A DNA stretch of 7,791 nucleotides, taken from the NCBI GenBank assembly GCA_947176545.1, contig CAMWRB010000053.1, forward strand, positions 1 through 7,791. The letters run 5' to 3'. The position numbers and the translations under genes are program-made. This DNA is from an uncultured Porphyromonadaceae bacterium. Lineage in GTDB: Bacteria > Bacteroidota > Bacteroidia > Bacteroidales > Muribaculaceae. The notes below the pieces were generated by a model. The model searched no databases. It was not told the origin of the DNA and was given only the letters and a program-made list of their open reading frames with translations. Shown one piece after another: positions 1-7,049 of the stretch (position 1 is its first letter; each line of letters starts with the position of its first letter).

Positions 1-109
1 GCTGTGAATAGAATGTATAACGAGTATATGCTGCAGACTCAGCCATATATGAGTTAGCTAAATTTTGTTCCGTCTTGGTGCCGCGGATGCTTTTTGCCGT
101 TGTTGCCAT
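1..109 (-). CDS. rbr: Rubrerythrin, N-terminal part (cut by window edge)
   Basis: Reading the minus strand from the ATG at 109-107 gives 36 open codons that run off the window. The peptide starts MATTAKSIRGTKTEQNL and continues with AESAAYTRYTFYSQ. This matches the start of rubrerythrins: a short Lys-Gly-(Ser/Thr)-x-Thr-Glu-x-Asn-(Ile/Leu) lead-in, then the first helix of the ferritin-like four-helix bundle. The Glu of Ala-Glu-Ser (residue 24) corresponds to the first di-iron ligand. Rubrerythrins are cytoplasmic di-iron peroxidases that reduce hydrogen peroxide in anaerobes, taking electrons through a C-terminal rubredoxin-like centre, which lies outside this window. The Ala-Ala-Tyr after that Glu, in place of the Gln-Ala-Arg of classical members, recalls a variant common in Bacteroidetes (from memory). 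It is transcribed divergently from the fimbrillin cluster and is probably unrelated to it. The alternative is another ferritin-like protein, which is less likely given the motif order. Confidence 0.85.
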   Translation of the reverse strand, partial: MATTAKSIRGTKTEQNLANSYMAESAAYTRYTFYSQ

Positions 110-276
110 AGTATTTAAGTTTTTATAAGTTTTAGTAGTTTAAATATTCAATTTACACTAATTAAACATCCTCCCCGCTTCAATGGTTTGATACCCCAAC
201 AAAAAAATTATTGAACAGCAATTGACAAATTATTGGTATTACCCGGGCGTATACCGCAACCATAGGAATTAGATGT

Positions 277-291
277 AGTCGCTCCGCGACA
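277..291 (+). repeat. REP-like 15-mer, copy 1 (direct)
   Basis: AGTCGCTCCGCGACA, identical to copy 2 at 343-357. The flanks are also alike: TGT before and AATGTA after here, against TAT and ATATAG at copy 2. The element folds on itself through GTCGC and GCGAC around a TCC loop. Confidence 0.75.
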
Positions 292-311
292 AATGTACCT
301 GGACGCACATA

Positions 312-330
312 CCCGGCACGATGTGCCGGG
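312..330 (+). repeat. Perfect GC-rich hairpin between the REP-like copies
   Basis: CCCGGCAC (312-319) and GTGCCGGG (323-330) form a perfect 8-bp stem with a 3-nt GAT loop. It lies between copies 1 and 2 of the 15-mer. No T-run follows on either strand (an AT-rich CTATATAAATATAG comes next), so it is not a typical intrinsic terminator. It is more likely a structural part of the repeat cluster. Confidence 0.75.
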
Positions 331-342
331 CTATATAAATAT

Positions 343-357
343 AGTCGCTCCGCGACA
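343..357 (+). repeat. REP-like 15-mer, copy 2 (direct)
   Basis: Identical to copy 1 and the exact reverse complement of copy 3 at 394-408. Copies 2 and 3 could pair over 15 bp around a 36-nt loop, which would make a strong cruciform or RNA hairpin. Confidence 0.75.
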
Positions 358-393
358 ATATAGACAGTCATGATGACAACACCGGGACAGTTC

Positions 394-408
394 TGTCGCG
401 GAGCGACT
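394..408 (-). repeat. REP-like 15-mer, copy 3 (inverted)
   Basis: TGTCGCGGAGCGACT, the exact reverse complement of copies 1 and 2. Just before it, GACAG (386-390) and CTGTC (393-397) make a further 5-bp stem around TT that overlaps the element, so alternative foldings compete here. Confidence 0.75.
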
Positions 409-486
409 CTCTTGTTTATTAACATCTTATAACATTCTTTTAATTGTTTTGTGCTATCCTGATTTCAATATCTCAAAAATAATTCA

Positions 487-494
487 TATCTTTG
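487..494 (+). promoter_or_regulatory. Candidate Bacteroidetes -7 promoter box for the fimbrillin operon
   Basis: TATCTTTG fits the Bacteroidetes -7 consensus TAnnTTTG read by the lineage's primary sigma factor. About 20 bases upstream is TTTC (463-466), a weak match to the -33 TTTG box. Initiation a few bases downstream, near 500, would leave a leader of about 100 nt before the ATG at 605. No other full match was found in the 409-604 segment. The strong -7 match with a poor -33 makes the call moderate. Confidence 0.5.
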
Positions 495-604
495 TAAACG
501 GACTATTGCAAACTGTCAGATTTTAGTGATAGGACATACCCTGTTTTCAACACACAAATCATTTATTGACAGTTAAATACATTATCAACTGAACCACTTA
601 CATC

Positions 605-1642
605 ATGAAATACAATGCTCTTCTTATAATTATGCTCATTATGGGCTCTATGGTGTGTTACACTTCATGCAGCTCGGACTCCGGTTTTGAGCCAACACCT
701 GACAAAGATGCCGAAATGTCGTTTGACGTCGAAGACGTAACACGCGCCGTAACTACTGACATCGACGAATTTTCCGTCTACGGTGATATGAAATTTCAGT
801 CAGGTACAAGTAATTCTCTCGTGATTTTTAACAAAACTTCAGTTGCCAAGAGCAACGGAATCTGGTGCTATGAAGGTATTCAATATTGGTATCCAAAGCA
901 TGAGCATTCTTTTGTTGCTATAAGTCCCTCATCGGCTCTCGAAACCGACGGCTCTCCAATATACAGCAACTCGAAACTATCCTTCTACTTTACAATGCCG
1001 ACATACTCCGGCATTGAACTGCAGGACACTCAGGACAAAAAGCTCATTGACGTGCTCGCAGCGACACATCGTCGCCTATACAACGAAAAAGACAAAATCA
1101 CTCCCATAACATTAAAATTCGAACACATCCTATCTATTATTAATTTCGCTCCCAAGCTTGACGACAACACAATTAAGGAGGATGACTATATACAGATTTC
1201 CAAAATAGAAATCTCAGGCCTGAAGAAAAGGGCTAAAATCAGTGTCGCGTGCGCTCCGCTGCTGAATAATTCACAGACCGACGACCGACAGATTGAATTT
1301 ACGGAACAGGATGGAAACGACACTCTGACCATTACATTCACAAATCCAAAAATCGTTGAAAACGGAAAACAAGTCAAACTGTTTGCCGATAACGATGCCC
1401 TCGTAATGCTCCCACAGATATTCGAAGATTCTTCAGAGGCAACCATCAGGTTCACATATTCATTCAAGGATGATACCGACCATCCGAGACAAGGGACTTT
1501 ATCCCTTAATGGTCGGGAATGGAAGTCCGGAAACGCGTATACCTACAACTTTACCATCGATAAGATGGGGTTGAATTTCGCAAAACCCACCATTGAGTCG
1601 TGGACTATAAAAATGATAAACGACAGCTGGTTCATTGAATAA
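605..1642 (+). CDS. Fimbrillin-family (Mfa-like) lipoprotein
   Basis: A 345-residue secreted lipoprotein. Residues 1-21 are a short basic start plus a hydrophobic stretch ending in the lipobox Tyr-Thr-Ser-Cys, with Cys22 as the lipidation site. Fimbrillin-family features follow in order: a first strand with Thr-Arg-Ala (46-48), a Trp followed by YWYPKHEHSFVAISP (94-108), a helix-like LKFEHILSIINF (170-181), a W.SG.AYTY.FTI strand (306-318), and a final Trp (333) near the end. This is the two-domain beta-sandwich pattern of type V pilus subunits (FimA/Mfa1 relatives, Mfa_like_1). The likely role is a surface fimbrial subunit or a cell-anchored adhesin; a stalk pilin cannot be told from an accessory pilin by eye. 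It is the first gene after the candidate promoter. The next gene starts 53 nt downstream. The ATG at 605 is chosen because the signal peptide begins there. Confidence 0.8.
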   Translation: MKYNALLIIMLIMGSMVCYTSCSSDSGFEPTPDKDAEMSFDVEDVTRAVTTDIDEFSVYGDMKFQSGTSNSLVIFNKTSVAKSNGIWCYEGIQYWYPKHEHSFVAISPSSALETDGSPIYSNSKLSFYFTMPTYSGIELQDTQDKKLIDVLAATHRRLYNEKDKITPITLKFEHILSIINFAPKLDDNTIKEDDYIQISKIEISGLKKRAKISVACAPLLNNSQTDDRQIEFTEQDGNDTLTITFTNPKIVENGKQVKLFADNDALVMLPQIFEDSSEATIRFTYSFKDDTDHPRQGTLSLNGREWKSGNAYTYNFTIDKMGLNFAKPTIESWTIKMINDSWFIE

Positions 1643-1695
1643 TCGCCGACTGCCACTCTCCTGATAGAAACGTGCAAATTACAATAATAAAACAG

Positions 1696-3639
1696 ATGAT
1701 AAATTACTATAGATATACATTGCGGACTATAGCATCGATGATGCTCTTTGTCATAGTCACTTCATGCTCGATAGATGACATCGAACAGGGAGTGCCACTG
1801 CCGCCGGGACAATACCCTCTGGACCTTACCGTGTCTGTCGCAGGAATGAAGACACGTGCTAACGGCAACGATAGATGGAAGAACGGTGATGAAATCTCAG
1901 TGAGAATAGGCTCAGATGTGGAGGAAGGACGATACACGTTGGATAACTATGGCAACATTGATGTTCAAAACTCAGCCAAAATCCTACATTGGAAGACGAC
2001 AGCTCCCGCCACTGTCAAGGCCTGGTATCCTTCCACACCGCAGACAAATGTTTCGATTGCCGACCAGTCGAAACTATTGGATTTTTCTTCCATCGACTAT
2101 ATGGCAGCCGTTGCTGAAAATCAGAACTACAAAAACACCGTCGGTCTGACTTTCAAGCACAGTATGGCCAAAGTGAAGTGTGCGATTAGAAGCTCTGACA
2201 TGATTGGCGTGACCGTCCAAGACCTCATGAATGCAACTGTCACCTTCTCCGGATATTCCATAGTCTCATTTCAGAATGGGGAACTCTCAGGAAGTGCTTT
2301 CGGAGATATTGCTCCTATCACAGACAGAACAAATATAGTACACGAGTGTCTCCTTGTGCCGACTGACATGACCGGCAAGGAACTCTTCCGTATTTCTCTC
2401 AATTTGGGTGGGTATCAAAAGACATTCTCGTACATACCTCAAGGTACAGATGCCAAATTGCAGCCGGGCACAACCTATTTTTACACTATAACTCTGACCA
2501 GGGACAAGATGGTCGTTGATACCTTTACTGCAAGCTGGGATGGTGATGATGAAATAATTAGCTCAACCGCGATACCGTTGAACCTTAATCCTATCAAAGA
2601 GCTCCCCGACGATTTTTGGGATAATGCCTCAATGAGCGATAATGTCGAATGGAAGGAAGATGAGGGTTGTTACAAAGTGCAAGGCAATGCCCTCACTATC
2701 AGCATGACAGTCAATAGAGAGAACCTTACCAAGGGGTTTCGGGTCTCAGAAGGGGTCGCCTCAATCAATCGCGTCAGGGTTGGAAACCAACATGTGTTCA
2801 CAATCAAGATGAATACAGAATTTGTAACCCTTGAATATGCAGAATATATACAGCCGGGGGATTTTCTATACTCTAACGGCAGATGGCGTCCTGATATAGT
2901 CGGATTAGCGTTGGGCGGAGATGAGCCGGACTCGGAAGGTTCGAGCAACAATCCGAATAGCGGTTATTATGGCTACGGATATGATGATGATGATGACGAA
3001 TACGATGAAGACGGCAACTATATCGGGAAAGAAACATGGGAATGTATAGGTGTCATTTTCAAGGTTGGCCCGGGACAGGGAGATTCGGTCGAAAATTATG
3101 GCGGACGTCTGGAGACTATCCGCGGCTATGCTGTGGCGCTTCACGACGCAACAGCTCCACCAGAAATCATTTCATGGGGTCCGAGGACTTTAGTACCGGA
3201 GATGGGGCAATATCCTCGTTCTTCCAATCTGTATGATGGGTATCAAAATACTCAATATGTGTTGTCAAGAACTGACTTAAGTAGTTATCCTGCTTTTATA
3301 AAAGTCAACGAGTATAACGACAAAGTGAAAATGCCTGAATACTTCAGCACCTGGTATCTTCCGTCAATCAAGCAACTCGAAGATTTGAACGAATTGGGAA
3401 TAAGACGTGAACGTATATTAATGGCCGGGGGTGAAGACTTCATACTGAGCGAAACGGGTATTCTACCTGATGAGGATGTTGATACATTTGGTGCTAAATA
3501 CTGGAGCTCAACACAGCATAGCGATAGTCTCGCATGGGTTTTCGTATTCAAAAGTATGAAAAGATATGAAATCTCAAAAGATTGGACAAGATATTCTCGA
3601 TTCTATAAAAGTCATGTACGTACAGTTATGACTTTCTAA
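1696..3639 (+). CDS. Large fimbrillin-like lipoprotein with Lcl_C/DUF1566-like C-terminal domain
   Basis: 647 residues from the ATG at 1696. A GTG at 1672 is in frame but would put eight extra residues before the signal peptide, so I prefer the ATG. Residues 1-23 form a signal peptide with lipobox Val-Thr-Ser-Cys24, followed by acidic Asp-Asp, like Bacteroidetes surface-export signals. The fimbrillin-like part has Thr-Arg-Ala (53-55), W.NGDEISVRIG (61-72), LTFKHSMAKVKCAI (151-164) and LQPGTTYFYTITL (255-267). A second region follows, with GDFLY (388-392), an acidic insert with five Asp (430-434), CIGVIF (450-455) and GYAVAL (477-482). The C-terminal part has WYLPSIKQL from W553, YWSST (602-606) and a closing VRTVMTF, the pattern of Lcl_C/DUF1566 domains, known for ligand binding in the Legionella adhesin Lcl. 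Inferred role: tip or accessory adhesin on the outer surface. It is a diverged paralogue of the next gene, which begins 12 nt later. Confidence 0.7.
   Translation: MINYYRYTLRTIASMMLFVIVTSCSIDDIEQGVPLPPGQYPLDLTVSVAGMKTRANGNDRWKNGDEISVRIGSDVEEGRYTLDNYGNIDVQNSAKILHWKTTAPATVKAWYPSTPQTNVSIADQSKLLDFSSIDYMAAVAENQNYKNTVGLTFKHSMAKVKCAIRSSDMIGVTVQDLMNATVTFSGYSIVSFQNGELSGSAFGDIAPITDRTNIVHECLLVPTDMTGKELFRISLNLGGYQKTFSYIPQGTDAKLQPGTTYFYTITLTRDKMVVDTFTASWDGDDEIISSTAIPLNLNPIKELPDDFWDNASMSDNVEWKEDEGCYKVQGNALTISMTVNRENLTKGFRVSEGVASINRVRVGNQHVFTIKMNTEFVTLEYAEYIQPGDFLYSNGRWRPDIVGLALGGDEPDSEGSSNNPNSGYYGYGYDDDDDEYDEDGNYIGKETWECIGVIFKVGPGQGDSVENYGGRLETIRGYAVALHDATAPPEIISWGPRTLVPEMGQYPRSSNLYDGYQNTQYVLSRTDLSSYPAFIKVNEYNDKVKMPEYFSTWYLPSIKQLEDLNELGIRRERILMAGGEDFILSETGILPDEDVDTFGAKYWSSTQHSDSLAWVFVFKSMKRYEISKDWTRYSRFYKSHVRTVMTF
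2983..3018 (+). repeat. Asp/Glu-rich insert with short GAT codon run
   Basis: Four GAT codons and a GAC (2983-2997) encode Asp430-434, followed by Glu-Tyr-Asp-Glu-Asp. The run sits between the GDFLY and CIGVIF motifs, where the paralogue downstream has no such insert. It is probably a flexible acidic, possibly calcium-binding loop; no canonical EF-hand spacing is visible. Confidence 0.6.
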
Positions 3640-3651
3640 AAGTAATTTACA

Positions 3652-5571
3652 ATGAACAAGCATATTATAGCATATATTCTTTTCCTCACGTGCACCATGT
3701 GCGCGTGTCAAGATATCGATTTTCTCTCTGACACCGGCGGTGCGGATGGTGATATTATCTCACTCAACGTCACCGTCACCGGCAATGTGATATCTGACAA
3801 TCCCTCCACTCGTGCACTTGATGAGGGAGCATTCACCACTTTTGAAATCGGCGACAGGGTCGGACTCATCATACTTGACCAAAATAACAGTCATATCGTA
3901 AATAACGCTCCATTCACTCTGAATGACAACAACCAATGGGTATATAATGGAGACCCTGCACATCCCCCTTATTACGATAGCGAAATGCGCACTTACATCG
4001 TCTATTTCCCCTACGATGAGTCTGTTACTGATGCTAAGTGCACCACTGTCGAGGATATCATGGAATTACCGGTGTTTGCACTGAAAGAGGACCAATCTAC
4101 TCAAGAGGCTTATCAAAGCTCTGACGTGATGGCCTGGATGTCTACAGAAGGGGGCATTAAAAAAATTACAGCCGAACTGCGACACCTGCGCAACTGCGTC
4201 TCGCTTGACATCAAAGTAAGCTGGGCGTTACTTACTATGCATCCCCGATATTTTCCCAACAGCGGTGATGACGAGGATGAGAATGAGAGTGAGAGTGAGA
4301 ATGAGAGTGAGAGTGAGAATGAGAGTGAGAATGAGAATAATTACGACGATGATGATATGTATGGGGAAGATGAGGAAGGCCGCGAGATAATCACCTTCAG
4401 GATTCCCAACGAGGTTGCAATTTATGACAATGATGGCAACCATCTCAAGCATTATCAGGCACACGACGGGACATTCCGTTATATTCTCCCCGATAATTAT
4501 GACCAACAGATAACATACTTCTACAACTATCGTGAATCGACATTCAAGGGAGAATTCTCCGTTCAATCTAACGAAACAGGTATAAGATATTCCAAGCATG
4601 AGACTGCTGATATGGGTGTATATACATTTGACAAAGTGATAGTCGGAGATTTCTACTGCAAGAATTCTCAATCCTTCGGTTTTGTTCTCCCTTGTGAGGC
4701 TACCGATTACCTGGATAACAAAAACCATCGCTGCATCGGGTTGGTATTCTATACCGGTCAGCATCCACTTGACGGTATTGAGGATAGCCAAGACAGAGGT
4801 ACGTTTTACGAATATGATTACTCCGGTACAGGGATATTAAATGGTATGAACGGAGACGATTGGGACGGGAAATGTCATGGATATGTTCTGGCACTGACTG
4901 ATGTGCCAAACGACCTTGACGACTTTTTTGAATGGGAATTAAATGACGCATACGGCCATTTTACAGAAGAAGAGTCCCGAGGCTTTTTGAACGCCAATCA
5001 AACGGTTAAAGACTGGGGTGGCTTCTATAATACGCAGATAATTCTGAATACATGCGATGAGTGGGGATTGAGTAGAAATATGTATCCCGCTGCATTCGCT
5101 GCCCAATATTATGGCAAACTTACCACTCAGACAATCGATGTTGAGGACACGAGTAAAAACGGCCCCGAATGGGTCCAAAAAGCTATTCTATTTAATACCG
5201 AAGACTGTTTTGCGTGGGAACCGGATGAACCCAATCCATACGCATGGCAAAGACAGCTGAAGGCTCCTGACAATACTACCGGATGGTACTTGCCTGCCAT
5301 CGGACAACTCAAAGAGCTGCAGCAATATCGTTCACTTTTCGTGAAACGATGTCAGGAAATTAAAGAGAAACTGGCTGACAATGTACCATACAAAAGTCAC
5401 ATCGATTGGATGAGATACAACCCGTCTTACCGAGGACCTTTCTACTGGTCTTCAACTGAGAACGATGCTTATCCTTATAGAGCGAATACTCATGAATACT
5501 CTATTGAAAATTTTAGTCATCTGATGCAAAAATTTACCCCGTGCTGTGTGAGAGCGGTTCTTGCCTTCTGA
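3652..5571 (+). CDS. Large fimbrillin-like lipoprotein with Glu-Asn/Ser repeat and Lcl_C-like domain
   Basis: 639 residues with a lipoprotein signal peptide; the lipobox is most likely Met-Cys-Ala-Cys19, followed by an acidic Gln-Asp-Ile-Asp. The fimbrillin-like part shows Thr-Arg-Ala (53-55), FEIGDRVGL (64-72), ELRHLRNCVSLDIKV (175-189) and FRYILPD (275-281). An Asp/Glu-rich stretch with ten Glu-Asn/Glu-Ser pairs (210-229) interrupts that part. The C-terminal half follows the upstream gene motif by motif: GDFY (332-335), CIGLVFYTG (from C361), HGYVLAL (409-415), YNTQIIL, WYLPAIGQL from W545, YWSST (598-602) and a closing CCVRAVLAF (631-639). The last motifs mark an Lcl_C/DUF1566-like domain. 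The likely product is a surface-exposed accessory or tip adhesin; the ligand is unknown. It lies 12 nt after its paralogue and 11 nt before the membrane-protein gene, so co-transcription is likely. The ATG at 3652 begins the signal peptide directly. Confidence 0.7.
   Translation: MNKHIIAYILFLTCTMCACQDIDFLSDTGGADGDIISLNVTVTGNVISDNPSTRALDEGAFTTFEIGDRVGLIILDQNNSHIVNNAPFTLNDNNQWVYNGDPAHPPYYDSEMRTYIVYFPYDESVTDAKCTTVEDIMELPVFALKEDQSTQEAYQSSDVMAWMSTEGGIKKITAELRHLRNCVSLDIKVSWALLTMHPRYFPNSGDDEDENESESENESESENESENENNYDDDDMYGEDEEGREIITFRIPNEVAIYDNDGNHLKHYQAHDGTFRYILPDNYDQQITYFYNYRESTFKGEFSVQSNETGIRYSKHETADMGVYTFDKVIVGDFYCKNSQSFGFVLPCEATDYLDNKNHRCIGLVFYTGQHPLDGIEDSQDRGTFYEYDYSGTGILNGMNGDDWDGKCHGYVLALTDVPNDLDDFFEWELNDAYGHFTEEESRGFLNANQTVKDWGGFYNTQIILNTCDEWGLSRNMYPAAFAAQYYGKLTTQTIDVEDTSKNGPEWVQKAILFNTEDCFAWEPDEPNPYAWQRQLKAPDNTTGWYLPAIGQLKELQQYRSLFVKRCQEIKEKLADNVPYKSHIDWMRYNPSYRGPFYWSSTENDAYPYRANTHEYSIENFSHLMQKFTPCCVRAVLAF
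4279..4338 (+). repeat. Hexanucleotide tandem repeat GAGARTn, ten units
   Basis: Ten tandem hexamers, GAGAAT or GAGAGT, encode alternating Glu-Asn and Glu-Ser. They are grouped as an 18-bp higher-order unit, GAGAATGAGAGTGAGAGT, present twice in full, followed by GAGAAT GAGAGT GAGAAT GAGAAT. Six-base units keep the reading frame, so slipped-strand mispairing would change the length of the acidic linker without breaking the gene. The near-perfect copies suggest recent expansion. Confidence 0.9.
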
Positions 5572-5582
5572 TTTTTTCAGCT

Positions 5583-7049
5583 ATGAGCCGTAAATTGCTT
5601 TATTCATTTGCACTCTTTTATCCGGCACTTCCGACGGTCATCTTTCTTCTGAGCTGGACCAATCTCTTTATCGGTATACCGTTAGCTCTCGGCATTGTCG
5701 GGGTGGGATGTACACTTTGCAGTAAGTTCAAAGGGTACACACCCATCTCTTCTCCGGGTACAGTCCTTGCAATATTGCTGTGCGTCGCCGTATGGATTAC
5801 AGTTGCCGGCGTCGGAGGCTTCATGTGGCAGAACGAGTGGGACCACGACTTCCGCAACGCTCTCTTTATCGACTTGTACCGTAATGCGTGGCCTGTAGTA
5901 AGCGGTGACGAAATGCTCGTGTATTATCTCGGTTTCTGGCTTCCCGCGGCCGGAATAGCCAAAATATTCGGCTCACTGACTTTGGGATGGATTATCCAGT
6001 GGGTATGGGCCTGGCTCGGTATCATCACTGCCTTATGGATACTCTTCGATTATGTCGGAAAGATTAAATTTTCAGTGATTGTAATACTGATTTTCGCAGG
6101 CTCTATCGACATCATTCCGGCCCTCGTACGCAACGTCGACGATATGCGTTCGGGATTGCTTCCATTTCTGAACGCTGTCATCGAAAACTGGGGAGGTATC
6201 GGATTTATCGAATGGCCTGATGTTATGATATTCTGGGTCTACAATCAGTTTGTACCCTCCTTTCTGGGATGTATGCTTATATTCCGTTGCAACGACGCAC
6301 GTATCACTATCTTCACAATGGCCATGTGGCTGCTGACGGCACCGTTTTCAGAGTTTCTCATAGCTCTGATAGCCGCCTACCAGCTCATCGTTCTCATCTC
6401 ATCACAACGTGGACTCAGCCAACGCCTTAAAGCTGTCTTCTCATCGACCAACATTCTCGCACTGCTTATACTCGCGGTCATCGGTACATATATGACATCT
6501 AACAGCGCCTCGGGAACGGCTCATCTCAACACTGAACTTTTGACACCGGGACCGGACAGGGCGTTTTATTGGAAATTGCTCGGATGCCTGCTGTTGTTCA
6601 GCATTTTGCCGTGGCTCATTGTCAGTTTCAGGAGATTAAGGAGTGAGCCGGCCTTCTATCTGCTCTTTATCGGATACCTGCCATGTATGTTTATAGTCAT
6701 GGGCGACGGTCAGGACTTCCTGTCACGCACCGTGCTGCCGTTACTGTTCTTTATATTTGTTAAGTTGGCACAGACCCTTACTGACTATAATCCTAAAAGA
6801 AAGCCCGCACCGCGACTGTGGAGAGTGGCTTTCATCATATGTCTTGCCCTAAGCTCAGTCACTCCGCTGCTTGACATGACACGCTCCGCATATTATACCT
6901 CCACGCTCCCCCGTGAGGAGTGGCGACGCCACGGATATGAATCCATTTTCAATACTGAACGTGCACATGAAAACTTCACAGGGCCTCAGGATAAGTGGAT
7001 ATTCAGCCGTACATATCACTCTGCCTCCCCGAAGCTTGACGGAATATGA
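5583..7049 (+). CDS. Polytopic membrane protein, possibly GT-C-like, function unknown
   Basis: 488 residues from the ATG at 5583, 11 nt after the preceding stop. An upstream ATG at 5541 would overlap the lipoprotein gene and add a non-hydrophobic lead, so it is less likely. I count roughly 11 to 13 hydrophobic segments, beginning near residues 5-24, 27-46 and 59-79. Between the third segment and the next lies a loop containing NEWDHDFRNALFIDL and WPVV, then LVYYLGFWLPAA. Acidic residues in the first large non-cytoplasmic loop, followed by many membrane spans, resemble GT-C glycosyltransferases that use lipid-linked sugars, but no family signature is certain. The last 55 or so residues are hydrophilic, rich in Arg, Glu and His. 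The stop overlaps the recO start (ATGA at 7046-7049), implying translational coupling. It may belong with recO as an older pair rather than with the adhesins. A transporter or another membrane enzyme remains possible. Confidence 0.6.
   Translation: MSRKLLYSFALFYPALPTVIFLLSWTNLFIGIPLALGIVGVGCTLCSKFKGYTPISSPGTVLAILLCVAVWITVAGVGGFMWQNEWDHDFRNALFIDLYRNAWPVVSGDEMLVYYLGFWLPAAGIAKIFGSLTLGWIIQWVWAWLGIITALWILFDYVGKIKFSVIVILIFAGSIDIIPALVRNVDDMRSGLLPFLNAVIENWGGIGFIEWPDVMIFWVYNQFVPSFLGCMLIFRCNDARITIFTMAMWLLTAPFSEFLIALIAAYQLIVLISSQRGLSQRLKAVFSSTNILALLILAVIGTYMTSNSASGTAHLNTELLTPGPDRAFYWKLLGCLLLFSILPWLIVSFRRLRSEPAFYLLFIGYLPCMFIVMGDGQDFLSRTVLPLLFFIFVKLAQTLTDYNPKRKPAPRLWRVAFIICLALSSVTPLLDMTRSAYYTSTLPREEWRRHGYESIFNTERAHENFTGPQDKWIFSRTYHSASPKLDGI

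Larger units (their letters stand above)
241..408. repeat. REP-like palindrome cluster (BIME-like)
   Basis: The stretch carries two direct copies (277-291, 343-357) and one inverted copy (394-408) of the same 15-bp sequence, plus a separate perfect hairpin at 312-330. Each 15-mer contains its own small palindrome, GTCGC-TCC-GCGAC. The local GC content stands out from the AT-rich flanks. Small imperfect palindromes in paired opposite orientation are typical of REP/BIME elements, which are mobilised by REP-associated tyrosine transposases (IS200/IS605-related). That assignment is inference: no transposase is in the window and copy number elsewhere cannot be seen. It could also be a remnant of a MITE. 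Confidence 0.6.
110..604. other. Divergent intergenic region, 495 bp
   Basis: This gap separates the minus-strand rubrerythrin start from the plus-strand fimbrillin operon. It has three parts. Positions 110-240 are AT-rich and should hold the rubrerythrin leader and promoter, but I found no clean TAnnTTTG box on the minus strand. Positions 241-408 are a cluster of palindromic repeats, annotated separately. Positions 409-604 are AT-rich again and hold a candidate promoter at 487-494 and a leader of about 100 nt before the ATG at 605. A minus-strand open frame at 180-425 reads straight through the palindromes; its peptide is just a translation of the repeats, so I do not call it a gene. Confidence 0.8.

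Noticed and set aside
226..232. Possible minus-strand -7 box (TAATTTG) for the rubrerythrin gene
   Set aside because: It is one base short of TAnnTTTG and has no good -33 partner at the right distance.
277..408. Inverted repeats that might bound an invertible (phase-variable) promoter, as seen for some Bacteroides surface loci
   Set aside because: The segment between the inverted copies (36 or 102 bp) contains no TAnnTTTG box, the candidate promoter at 487-494 lies outside, and each copy is itself palindromic, which fits REP elements better. No invertase gene is in the window.
180..425. An 81-codon open frame on the minus strand in the divergent intergenic region
   Set aside because: It runs through the REP-like palindromes and encodes only their translation, including two copies of Val-Ala-Glu-Arg-Leu from the repeated 15-mer. 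No recognisable domain.
1672..1695. GTG at 1672 as the start of the first large lipoprotein
   Set aside because: It adds eight residues before an otherwise complete signal peptide; the in-frame ATG at 1696 gives a normal lipoprotein start.
4228..4791. A 187-codon minus-strand open frame rich in Leu, Ile and Thr
   Set aside because: It is the antisense shadow of the Glu-Asn/Ser repeat and flanking lipoprotein sequence; the plus-strand frame has the signal peptide and conserved motifs.
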